Origin: Gnetum montanum
Taxonomy: Eukaryota; Streptophyta; Gnetopsida; Gnetales; Gnetaceae
Reading direction: 5' to 3'
NCBI GenBank assembly: GCA_015680685.1
Contig: MNCI01006676.1
Location: 322,674-352,628 of the forward strand
DNA length: 29,955 nt
Part shown: positions 20,151 to 29,696 of the stretch, one piece after another
Layout: the number at the start of each line of letters is the position of its first letter
Position numbering within the stretch: the stretch's first letter is position 1
The notes under the pieces: model-generated
The model's database searches: none
The model's input: only the letters and a program-made list of their open reading frames with translations
What the model was told of the DNA's origin: nothing
Program-made: the position numbers and the translations under genes

Positions 20151-21480
20151 AGTGTAGAAGCACATAGTCAACTAATTCACTATTCATCAAGTAATAATCC
20201 AAAATTTCCATTAAGTATTAAACTAAAATTTTGAATTAGCTAGACAACTAGATTTTGTTTGATGTTTATTAAGTAGTTTCCAACTTTCATTATCATTTGG
20301 TGCTCTTAAAATCCATTTGGTAGCAAGTAATATTTCTTGAAAATAAGCTAAAGAAAAGCTTAAACCATCTATACTTTTGTCAAGAGTACAAAATTTTTAA
20401 CTAATGCACAGAAAGTAATGAAGAGCATCATTCTCCCCACCTTCCCTACTCCCTCCTCCTCCTCAAAAAGAAAAAAAAAAGAAAAAGAAAAAGAAAAAAA
20501 AAACAAACATCTTGGTGTAGAATGGTCTTGCAATTATAAATGGAATTAGTGCATTACTCAAAGAGTTTCAAGTGGTATGAAAACCTTATTTTCTTTAAAA
20601 AGCAAACATAAGAAGGAATCTATTCTATCTTGAGATATTTGAAAACAACTTTAAGATGTCATTTTCAACCTATTATTCTTTATTGGTATGTTGTATGAGG
20701 CCTTTTTCTATCAAATAAATATTTGAAACAAATAGAAGAAATTCAAAAGCTTGTTTTGCTTAATGAATTTAAAGTGAAGGGATAGACACAATATGATATG
20801 ATGCTTCTTGAACTAGAGATGATGTCATTAGAGTTTGAGGCTATTTGTCAATTTATAGTCCACACTCAATCTTTTGTAACATCATTAGATAAATATTCCA
20901 AAAAAGTGGTGATGAAAACCTATGATAAAGGATGACCTCATGAGAAAGTTCTATGGTTTAATAAATATAATATTCAAGTGTATATTCTCTATTTGATCCT
21001 AAGAAAGTTTACAATTTGGTAAAACAAGCTATTAAAATATGCTTTTAAGTTAAGATACAATTATTAGTTTCTTAATTTAAACCATAAGTAGTTATGAATG
21101 ATTACGATGCTTTACCAAGAGTCATAACTTCTTTCAAGGTATAAATGAACCTAAGTACACACTTTATAGGGTAGGTAATATGGAAAGATACGTGATAAAA
21201 ACATAAAGCATAGAATAAGATATAAAACATCATGAGAAGAAGAAGTGACATTAAAGAAAAAACCAACCGAGAAAGTATTTGTAACTGAAGAAAAAACTAT
21301 GATGATGGTGATTTGAAAAGGTACAAATGAAAGAAAACTCCACGTTGAGGTACAAGAAGTAGATGGTGAACAAGCTTTTAACCCTACCAAATAGTACCTA
21401 GGAAAAACATAAGTGAAGCTTAAGTTCTGGATATGTCCAACACCAAAAGAGAGACCTCTGGAGAGTGCATCAGAGGGTGT
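20151..21480. other. AT-rich DNA without recognised features
   Basis: No ORF above 60 codons with recognisable content, and no repeat relation to the elements seen by eye. It includes the A-rich tract listed separately. Confidence 0.5.
20465..20507. repeat. A-rich low-complexity tract
   Basis: Runs of A interrupted by single G residues (about 43 bp), directly after a CTCCTCCTCCTC stretch. It could be the poly(A) tail of an unseen retrocopy, but no LINE or SINE body is recognised before it. Confidence 0.6.
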
Positions 21481-21640
21481 TTTTTTTTTCAGCAATGGCA
21501 GAACAGCAGAAGGTCGGTAGCAGAGGCGCGTGAGGGTGGCAGGGCAGTGGCGGTACAGTGGCCGCGAGGCAGGAGATGGGAGAGGATGGTGGCAAAGGAA
21601 TGGCATAACTGCATGACATGGCAGTAGCGAGGTTTCCTGT
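21481..21640. other. GC-rich patch
   Basis: About 100 bp rich in GGCGCG, GGCAGGGCAGTGGCGG and GGCCGCGAGG stands out from the AT-rich surroundings. Frames cross it on both strands (21433-21627 +, 21606-21151 -), but neither shows a recognisable domain. It may be a fragment of a host gene or another mobile element. Confidence 0.35.
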
Positions 21641-21831
21641 CATGGCCTATGTTGGTGCTGCAGCAGCAAAATTGTTTTTGTTTTCTCCAGGCAAAGAACC
21701 CATTCTATTATTAAAATATCTGTAAACATGCAAGCAAATACTGTATTCAACAATCCAGTGAAACGCAGTTAACTTACTGCTAGATTTCTTTACGAATCAA
21801 CAGTGTCCGCGAACAACAGGAACCTTCCGAA

Positions 21832-22292
21832 TCATTGATTAATTCGTGATTTTGACTTCGCTATTTTGTCGGGCAGAACCTCACACTGTCGTGCATTTGC
21901 AGTCACTCTGTAACTCGTATTTGGTCTTCGTATTGAATAAAAAGTAGCACACTGACACGGTCTTGAGAATGGGTGTGTGGTCTTAACGACTTTCACATCA
22001 AGCATTCCAACAGACTTGTGCATTGCCCTTTGATAATCGAAAGTAGGCACCCCCAATGTTTCTGGCCGTAGGTATAAGTTTGCTACGTACTCTTTGATAA
22101 TATTCTGTAAATCAAATAATTGAACCGTGGCCTTTAAACCAGGCACCCCCAATGTTTCTGGCCGTAGGTATAAGTTTGCTACGTACTCTTTGATAATATT
22201 CTGTAAATCAAATAATTGAACCGTGGCCTTTAAACCAAGTGTTTTCACAGCAACTACGATATTTGGATTTCTAGTGGGTTTGACTCTTTGAT
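21832..22292 (-). pseudogene. Synaptotagmin-like fragment (SMP end / C2 start) with internal duplication
   Basis: A - strand frame, open from at least 22292, reads RNPNIVVAVKTLGLKATVQ, then LFDLQNIIKEYVANLYLRPE, and after a repeat RAMHKSVGMLDVKVVK. These fit the SMP domain of plant synaptotagmins (ER-plasma membrane contact proteins), including the link into the first C2 domain. About 50-55 residues expected between the DLQ and the NIIK segments are missing. Both lost-segment borders would end in a Gln codon, so deletion between short repeats or exon skipping is possible. A 96-bp unit is perfectly duplicated in frame. After VKVVK the protein no longer resembles C2 and ends at 21832. A possible acceptor (TTTCAG) precedes 22292. 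The usual Met start is absent. Confidence 0.7.
22045..22236 (-). repeat. Perfect 96-bp tandem duplication
   Basis: 22045-22140 and 22141-22236 are identical base for base. The unit is 32 codons of the synaptotagmin-like fragment, so the frame is kept. Identity shows it is recent compared with the decay elsewhere in the window. Confidence 0.95.
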
Positions 22293-23353
22293 CTGAAATA
22301 TATATGGATTTTTCAATCTTTGTGTCCGGTTGCTAATGTACAAGTCTTATGTCAAGATATTTTATCCAGCCCAAAGATACTACCAACTTACATACCAATT
22401 AGCATATTGAGTTTACATGTTTTGTCTTAACTTTTTAAGTTTCAAATAGAAACATTGATCTAAAGCATAAGCTTATTTTTAATGATTTTAACAATAATGT
22501 ATTATGGTTATAATAGTTACTAATGCTTGCCCGATGATGTTGATGCAATTGGTAATGATGTACTGAATGAGCTCCTTCTTCCCCCTCCCATGTATTGATT
22601 TTGTTTATTATTGAGCATATTGTAGTTTGTCAAGTTGCTTTCATTTAGCTATAATGGTCATAAAAACTACGTATTGCTTTCGTTGTTGTATGTTGCACAA
22701 TGCAATCATGGTTTTGGACATTTTCTTATTAGATAGTGTGACTTCAGTTACATGTCAATTTTAAATTCTCATGTTTTATATGTTTCATACAAACACAAAT
22801 AGTATATGTAACAAGGTCATAAGCTAAAGCCAATAGATAAAATGCGATGTAATGACAACTGTAAACCATATACACATATAAGTGAACTTGCATATGATGT
22901 TATTTGGTAGATTGGCTACAATGCTGGTATAAGAGCGAGAATAAGAAGTCATTATGTTTATTGGTTTTAAGTCTTGGTAGGCCATTGCTTCACCAATTTT
23001 ATGCCTTGGCAGGCCATAATGTTACTAGTTTTAGGCCTTAGTGGACCGTGATCCATACTTGCCTAGTAAGTATGGGATGTTCTCGAAAGAGTGTATAAGG
23101 CTAAAATCAACCATGAAGCATGATACAATGTTGCAAAAGTAAACAAGCAACCACTAATAAAAAGAAGGGATAAGGTGTTTACTATGAATTTGTTGTTTGA
23201 CCATTGAGAGGTAAAGGAATCCTTTTGACACAACTTTATGTTCACCACCTTTCTTGTTAATTATAGTGAGTAGTATGCATTTTGTTGGTCACTTCCTATC
23301 ATAGAGTTGATGCTACTATCATCGTTATTGTCTTTGTTGTTGGTGGCCCTAGT
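22293..23353. other. AT-rich DNA without recognised features
   Basis: No RT motif is found downstream of the element D protease, although one would be expected in an autonomous element. Near 22970-23045 three short related phrases occur around GGCAGGCCATAATG and TTTTAGGCCTTAG. No LTR end could be assigned. Confidence 0.45.
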
Positions 23354-24028
23354 TTAAGTGTCAAGAGTTTCCTCTTGAAACTTCACCTCTAAACCTTGGT
23401 CAGTGTTGACATAGTTAACTAAAGGTAATAACACATTGTCCCCACGAATGACAATTTCCCCTCCCTTGTAAGGCAAGTGAATCTCTTGATGTATAGGGGA
23501 TGAGATTGCATGAAGCTTAGCTAACCATGGCCTTCCTAAGATCAAGTTGAAGCTAGGTGTCTCTTCAACCACTAGGAAGTTGACAAATGTAGGAAATTTC
23601 TCACTAGCCAAGAAATCCAAGGAGATGGAACCTCGCATCACTACTTGTGACCCATTAAATGACTTGAGTGTTGAGGTAGTGTTCACTTGGATGTTCTTGG
23701 TTAAGCCTAACTTGTTAACAACGGAATATGGTATCACATTTGTGGTCGCCCCATCATCCACATGAACATGGTGAACCTTGTATAAGCCAACACATATAGT
23801 AATGAGGAGAGGAGCAGATAGCACTTCTTCATTTTGAGAGTTAATTTTTACTTCACTATCACAAAAGTTGAGCATGGGTTGATGCCCATTTTCCCTAAAT
23901 GAAACTTGCTTAATGATAGAGTGAATCGACTCTTTGTTGGTAGGCATGTCTCTACTCATAGAGATAGAGGTTAACACTTGAGCTAGTGCATCTCTATGAG
24001 CTGGAGAAGTCATGACTAGGTCATACAA
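23354..24028 (-). CDS. Element D retropepsin-like protease
   Basis: A 224-codon open frame with the active-site segment VDDGATTNVIPYSVV (DDGA at residues 91-94) and the hallmark NLILGRPWLAKLHAISS (residues 161-177). The Asp-Asp/Ser-Gly-Ala motif and the following HQEIHLPYKGG are typical of Ty3/gypsy proteases of the Tat lineage. The first 80 residues are the linker from gag, so the Met at 24028 is unlikely to be the natural start. The catalytic Asp and the hallmark are intact, which makes this the best preserved coding segment in the window. The stop at 23354 comes where an RT domain would normally begin. Confidence 0.8.
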   Translation of the reverse strand: MYDLVMTSPAHRDALAQVLTSISMSRDMPTNKESIHSIIKQVSFRENGHQPMLNFCDSEVKINSQNEEVLSAPLLITICVGLYKVHHVHVDDGATTNVIPYSVVNKLGLTKNIQVNTTSTLKSFNGSQVVMRGSISLDFLASEKFPTFVNFLVVEETPSFNLILGRPWLAKLHAISSPIHQEIHLPYKGGEIVIRGDNVLLPLVNYVNTDQGLEVKFQEETLDT

Positions 24029-25963
24029 GTTCAGTGATGTGTTCTTTTGTTTTAGGGATTGTTTGACTTAGTACATTGTTGTAAGAAAATTCTTTCTCTT
24101 GGCTTGTGATGTTTCAACCTTAGTGGTTCTAACCTCCTCCATCCTCCCTTGAGTTTGTGGCTTAGGTTTTGGTGCATGTGCCTTGGGCCCCCTTGTCCAT
24201 GGGTTTAGTTGATCTCGATGTACCTTGTTTCAAAGCCTTTTGTTATCGACCACATTCAATGGGCTTTGTTTTTGGTTTGATGATAGATTATCATCATCAT
24301 CATTGTGATGTTGGTTTCTTGCTAACCTCTAAGTTATTGGCCATGATAGGTGGGCTTTGGTTACAGGTCATTGTGGTCTTACTTGTTGAAGGTGGAGGGA
24401 CCCGGATAACAAATAGTTCCCTAGGCTTTGAAGGATTAGCAACTTGTTGATTATGTTGTGATATTGAAGCCATTGAAGGTGAGACACATATGATGAAAGG
24501 CTTCTTAGGGGCTAGAGAAGGTGGTACGCATATCAAGAAGGGCTCTCTAGGATTTGTGTTCTAGAGTTGTGGTGGTACTTTGATGACAAATAGTTCTCTA
24601 GGAGGATTAGACCGTTTGGTTTCCATGAAATAAGGCTATAGTATAGGAGTTTTTGTTAGCACCTAGAGAGTTGGGCTCATTTAACACCAACTCTCCATAG
24701 TGTATCATCTTCTAGAGGTGATCCTTTAATTCTAGGTAAAAATCAATGTCATGACCAGCCATTTGATGATAATAACAATACCTATCCATTCTAAAGATGA
24801 TCATGCCTCTTACGAGCCTCTTTAGATAGTTGCTTATGTTGTATATGGTTGTCTTTAAGTAATTATTCTAAAAGCTCAAAGGGCTTCATAGGCAACATAG
24901 TGTACTGAGACCTATCCTTCCACCCAAAGTTTGGTCTTGGTTGATTTGGAGCATAGGAAGTGAATGGTTGGGATGAGTTGGAAGATGTGTTGCATGATGG
25001 TGATCCCTACCTTTCCCCTTGTTTTGACTCTTTTGCTACTACATCTATAGTTTTATGTTCTTGCTTGGTTTTATCCTTATCCCTCATTGCATGTTGGTTT
25101 TTATAGGCCATGTAGGCTAGATCATTGCTTGCCTCAGCTACCTCCTAGATGGTTTTAGTTTGTGAGAAGGCTTGGCTTAGTGACCGGGGATCTAGGCAGT
25201 AAAGCTTTGACTTGATAAAGTCATTTAGTTTTCCCTTATAGATGGCCAAGGGGTGAGTTTCAACAATAGGCTTTGGGATTTTGTTAAGTGTTGAGTTCCA
25301 CCTTTGAATGAACCTTTTGATTGGTTCAAGTGGCCCCTACTTCATCTTCATTAGTTGATCCAATGTGGCATTTGGCTTCAAGTTGTATCTAAAGTAGTTG
25401 AAAAATTGGTTAGTTAAGTCCTCAAGGAAAGAGATGGAACCTCTAGACAAGGTTCAATACCATTCTACAGCTTTTCCCTTAAAGAACATGGGGAAAATCC
25501 ATAGTGTCGTATGAGGCCAAGCTTGCAAAAAGAGGCACATAGATCAAAAGGTGACTAGATGTGCATTGGGATCCCCTTCATCATTGTATTTGGTGAAGTT
25601 TGGAATAGGCAAGCCTATAGGAAAGGTTATTTGAGGTACCTTAGGGCATATAGGATCATCTTGGTAGAAATATAGAACCTTGATTATCTGAGTTATATTG
25701 GCCTTGAGTTTTTGCAACACTTTGGTAAGGTCTTGGATCATTTGAAAGGCTTGATCCAAACCTTGGAGAATTTTTGTGGCTGTGGTGTTTGTGTTGATGG
25801 TCGATGAGAAAGTTGAGAGGGTTGAGGTTGTGTGATGGGTATTGATACTAATGGAAGAGGTTGGGTGATCACCATTATAGGTGGGTTGAACAAGGAGAAA
25901 GAATTTTGAGTTGGAACATGTGGTATGAAGGGAAAAAGAGAGAGGCTTGTGTTGCTTGGGGTT
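24029..25963 (-). pseudogene. Element D gag, with stops
   Basis: The frame 25963-25544 reads through a helical segment (ILQGLDQAFQMIQDLTKVLQ) into PNFTKYNDEGDPNAHLVTF, the usual entry to the retrotransposon gag domain. The domain continues with stops: EDLTNQFFNYFRYNLKPNA near 25380-25430 and EPIKRFIQRWNSTLNKIP near 25300. At about 24750-24790 another frame gives YCYYHQMAGHDIDFYLELK, a C-X2-H...GH segment in which the last Cys of the finger is Tyr. The Met at 25993 lies inside the LTR of element E and is not real. Confidence 0.75.
24391..24602 (-). repeat. Four-copy degenerate repeat in element D linker
   Basis: Related 30-35 bp phrases at about 24391-24425, 24478-24511, 24520-24551 and 24571-24602 encode variants of P-R-E-L-F-V-I-R-V-P-P on the - strand (ELFVIRVPP, PFIICVSP, PFLICVPP, ELFVIKVPP). 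They lie between the gag finger and the protease. Confidence 0.7.
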
Positions 25964-26712
25964 TGATGAGTGGTGAGGTACCCCTACACTCAACTATACG
26001 AATATGAGCGTTTCATGCACAATCCAGTCAAACTCCGCAGACAGGCTAGTTGTGGTATCCAGATAGTTACTTATTGATCGCGGTTCGCTGTCTTCCCACC
26101 TTGACTAGTAATTGCTTTGTCACATATGGTTTAGTCTAGAGTGAGGTGTATGATGTGTTCCTAAACTAATGCTACTCCTAGAGACATTGGAAAATAATCT
26201 TTAATTAAGATAGGAGGAAAGGGAGAGAGAGAGAGCTATACTAAGAGGAGATAGGGAGAGAGAATCTAAGCTAGCCTAAGTGCGATGAGCATCTATTCCT
26301 TAACCATCCGTACACATCTTAGGCCTCGTGCACAACTACCATTGGGATTACCAAGCACATGGCCTGAGAACGCTATTGGGATACCAAGCAGTCACACGTA
26401 GATGCTCGTGATTAAGTCGTACTCATTCCGCATTTAAGGAGTTTATGGTGAAGAGATATTAACTACAAAAATAATAATTAAATAATTAAACTAAGTGGAT
26501 GCTGCAATGATGAAGTAATCTCGATCTTTATTTCCAATCATGTGCATGTCCAGGTATGTCACACTCGAATAAAGGATGCCATACAATTACAATCATCACA
26601 CTGCGGGCATGCACTAGGAGAAAGGGTTGAGAGAGAAAAAGATATAAACTAACTTCTAAAACTAACCATTTCTAAAACTTAAATAATGACTCCTCTCATG
26701 TGCCTACATGTG

Positions 26713-26846
26713 TATTTATAGGCTCATGCAGGATTCACAATATTGTGTATCCGATATTGTTACTTGGGCTACGATATTGTGTACTCGATATCATGGATTT
26801 GATATCAGGGGTCCAATATCGCAGCCTGATGAATCATGATTCATCA
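26713..26846 (-). promoter_or_regulatory. Element E U3 promoter: GATAT array and TATA box
   Basis: TATAAATA on the - strand at 26713-26720. Between it and the LTR end are CACAATATTGTG (a 12-bp palindrome), two GATATTG, two GATATC and one AATATCG, evenly scattered over about 90 bp. TATA-to-end distance is about 126 bp, the longest of the family here. Confidence 0.65.
26827..26846. repeat. 20-bp perfect palindrome at LTR terminus
   Basis: TGATGAATCA followed by its exact reverse complement TGATTCATCA. It forms the very end of the LTR, including the terminal TG. The matching ends of A and C lack it. Confidence 0.9.
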
Positions 26847-26859
26847 TACCCCCACTATT
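26847..26859 (-). promoter_or_regulatory. Element E polypurine tract
   Basis: AATAGTGGGGGTA on the - strand, directly before the LTR, the same core as in element A. Confidence 0.65.
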
Positions 26860-27038
26860 AAATGAAAACTCGTCCTTGAGTCAAAATGAGAACAAGCCCC
26901 ATTGATTACATAGTGGATAGGTATGGGATTATCGACTGACAGGGAATTTATTCATGCCACAGTGGAGAACTCAATAGAACAAAATTGGGACACAACACAA
27001 AAAATGCAAAATCACAAAATTACAAAATTTTGTGGAAC
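26860..27038 (-). other. Element E short 3' non-coding region
   Basis: Only about 180 bp separate the cargo ORF from the polypurine tract, compared with about 2 kb in A and C. It contains a small A-rich repeat (CAAAATCACAAAATTACAAAAT, about 27007-27028). Confidence 0.6.
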
Positions 27039-29696
27039 TCATGTGGTTCTAGGTGGTGGTGGCTCCTCCATGGGTTGCTTCCCCTTGTCTTGTGCTCCAG
27101 GTTTTGGGATTTGATGATGTTGAAGTAGTGCTTGAAGCTTTTCCTCTTTAGTTCAGGGATCTTGTGTTGTCCATGCTGATGCTCCAATGTTTGATGGAGT
27201 GGGCACCTCCCATGGGCATGGTAGTTGCAGAAACAATTTTTTTTCTTTGACGTACTAGGCTGCAAACAACCATTGTTCCTCCTCGTAGGCTCTGGCTTTG
27301 TCCCTATATTCTTGAAAGTCTGTAAGCCATTGAGCCAAGTCTGTTATGACATCTTTTTGTCCTTGGTTTCTTGCTTTAACTACCTCTAATTCAGAATTTG
27401 CAACTTCTAGCTTCTGCAATGTTTTCTTGTGTTCTGCAAATTCTACTTCATACTTGGTGTAGGTGGTAGCTACCTGCCTCTCGAGCTTTGTCCTCAGGCA
27501 CCTTACTGTCAACATGGCTAGATTGGCATACCATAGATTTGCCAACTCCATGTACTCTGTGAGATCCTGAATCTATAGGTCCTAGCTTTTAAGTTCCGCC
27601 TGGTGGGCAAATGCATATGTGTCCAATATGGCCCGCAAATCAGTGTGCTAAGCATTGAAAGTGTTGATGTGGGCCTTGGCCATATGGATCTCCTTCTTGA
27701 TGACTTGCTTGTACATTCCCACCTGGTCTCAAAAGTGCTCTTTGAACTTTTTGTGCCGCTTGGCCTTATTCTACCACACACTTATTTTTATGGCCTTCTT
27801 CTGACGGATGGCGTGTACCTCCTCTATTGAGAGGGTTCGATTTTCTTTGGCCAAATGGTTCATGTCCTGGTTGACCTTGATCAATTATTCTTGTAGCCGC
27901 TGAAAATTTTCTTTGAGAACATTCTTTTGTTTTTCCACAAAGGTCAACCAAAGATTGTCGACAACAAGATGCTTATTTTCTTCTTGTAAGGCCTTGAGTT
28001 CCTTGGCGTGCGCGTAGGTTTGCGCTTGTGCCTTGGAAGCATCCTAGTCAACCTTCTCTTTTTCCTCCACCACTCTTTTATTTTTTGCTAGTAATTTGTT
28101 AAGTTGCTCTATCCTAAATGTGTCCAGCAGGCCTGCAGGAATGAATTGAGAGGGATCCCGCTGTGTAGCTTGCAGGGTTACGAGCCTTTCTTACAATCTT
28201 GCCAATTTTCCTTTTGCATGCTTGGCCCTTATCTTTGTCATAACTAGCTTCCCTTTGGTGGAGATGAGGTCTGATTGTGCTACTGTAACATCCTGTGGAA
28301 TGTCAAACAAGGACGTCATCACCTATCTTATTTGCAGTAATCGATCAAGCACATCCTCATGCTCTACAGGAGTCATTGAGGGACTGGCCAGAGTTTGAGC
28401 ATCTTGTGCTCCTATGAAATCTACTGGTGGCACAACAGGGACATTATAAGATTCTTTGATGTAGTTTGTGACTACCTCTATGGCTCTTGCTGCATCTTGG
28501 TGCTGCATGACCACCACTATGGCCCCTTCACCAGTCTCCAATTGCACTTAAAAGGATGCAGCATTCCCTGGAATCTGTTGTGACCAATAGTCTTCCCTTA
28601 TCCTGTTTGAATGGACACCTCACCTCATGCACAATCTATAGAAATAGTGGACCATATGGTATCATCGATGACGCAGAAGAGATTTGCATCATCACGTATT
28701 CCCCAACTGACCATCTCAATGATGGCCTTGAGATGGCTCATTGACAATTGGTAATCCTATGCCAGTTGTAGTGGTTGATCTCGCTAGCTCGTGCTAGGCC
28801 CTGCTTCTTGTTGTTGACTGGATCCTGTATTTGGAAGTTGGCTAGGCCCTAAAAGTTGAGTTGTAGTAGGCCCCACCATCTGTTATTGCTCTTGTTCTGG
28901 CTCCAACGTCTCACCAACACTTTTCCTTGTAGTTGGTGGCTTCAGCAATTCAATGTACAAAGCATTTTGGGCTCTTCTGAGGACGTCATTGGTGTATCCC
29001 CAAATACCAACATGCATGCACTGCTTCCTGATGAGCCAAGGGAAGGGTAATGCAAACTTCCTTGTCTTGTGTTCTTCAAATCACCTTAAGATCTCCATGA
29101 AATATAGATGAGGTAGGTTAGCATCAACCTTTCCCATCAATATCACATTTCCTCTTGTCGCATATGTCAAAATTCTATTTAATCCTTTTGTGGGAAATAT
29201 GTGATAAGTTCCAATTTTAAAGTAGATTCTCTTTTCCAACATCAATTCTCCATATATCTTATCTTCCTTACCCATATGCCTTGTCTAAGCAAACCCTTCG
29301 TGCATCAGCATCAGAGTAGGTAGATAGACGAGCAACCTTTGGCCTTGTGTTCGAAAGGTTTAACACTTCCAAAATGGCTTTGATAGAAAAATCAATAGAC
29401 ACACCACAAATGTCAACTGTGCTACCTTCTTCTTTATTGTGCAAAAATGAGGACCTTTCATGGATGGCTTGAACACACTTCAGGGGCAACGTGAGGTGTT
29501 GTCCCTATTCAAGCGTTGTAGTAGCTCCTCCTTCTACCTGTCCTGATTGTACAGTGGCAGGGGCTTCTTAATGGATATTGAACGATTACTCCTCTTGCTC
29601 TGTATGTTGTTTGGTAGGCACCTATCCTCTACCTCTCCTGGGTCGCTTAGACGCACCTTGAAAAGGACCTTCTTGTTGTCCATGCTTTGGGGCCAT
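27039..29696 (-). pseudogene. Element E cargo: transposon-associated domain plus long coiled coil
   Basis: ATG at 29696 (MAPKHGQQEGPFQGASKRPRR...) opens a frame that can be followed, with stops and a few shifts, to a stop at 27039, roughly 880 residues. The N-terminal third includes ICGVSIDFSIKAILEVLNLS (about 29400) and IYFKIGTYHIFPTKGLNRIL (about 29200). It resembles domains annotated as 'putative plant transposon protein'; I make that link by pattern only. A linker follows, rich in Gln, Pro and Ser. From about 28320 to 27255 the sequence is almost all heptad-like helix, for example EHKKTLQKLEVANSELEVVK. The tail is Pro-rich (MEEPPPPRTT). Stops such as TAG after WLFAA and TGA after QDP break it. 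No gag, protease or RT motif is present. The function is unknown. Confidence 0.65.

Larger units (their letters stand above)
23354..25963 (-). mobile_element. Element D: Ty3/gypsy gag-protease region, cut by element E
   Basis: On the - strand: gag, a zinc-finger-like segment, a Pro-rich repeated linker, then a retropepsin. It is unrelated in sequence to the A/C gag. It ends abruptly at 25963/25964, where the LTR of element E begins, so E inserted into its gag. Neither LTR of D can be seen. RT and integrase are not recognised after the protease. The protease and Cys/His segment fit the Tat/Ogre side of Ty3/gypsy. Confidence 0.75.
25964..26846 (-). repeat. Element E 3' LTR (883 bp)
   Basis: On the - strand it begins TGATGAATCATGATTCATCA and ends GGTACCTCACCACTCATCA. 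The last 70 bp are close to the LTRs of A and C. The middle is more diverged but keeps landmarks: AATAAA in GGAAATAAAGATC, the paired TGGGATTACCAAGC/TGGGATACCAAGC motif at 26343-26391, and GA-rich DNA at 26220-26270. A segment near 26405-26435 corresponds to the part duplicated in element A. Confidence 0.88.

Noticed and set aside
20465-20507. Poly(A) tail of a LINE or processed gene
   Set aside because: No LINE, SINE or cDNA-like body is visible before it and no target duplication was found.
21151-21627. Overlapping frames across the GC-rich patch on both strands
   Set aside because: No recognisable domain; open frames are expected in GC-rich DNA that lacks stop codons.
22970-23045. Short repeated phrases around AGGCCATAATG and TTTTAGGCCTTAG
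   Set aside because: Only three loosely similar pieces with no regular spacing; not a CRISPR or satellite array.
25964-25993. Met start of the element D gag frame
   Set aside because: These bases belong to the element E LTR; the frame only runs into it by chance.
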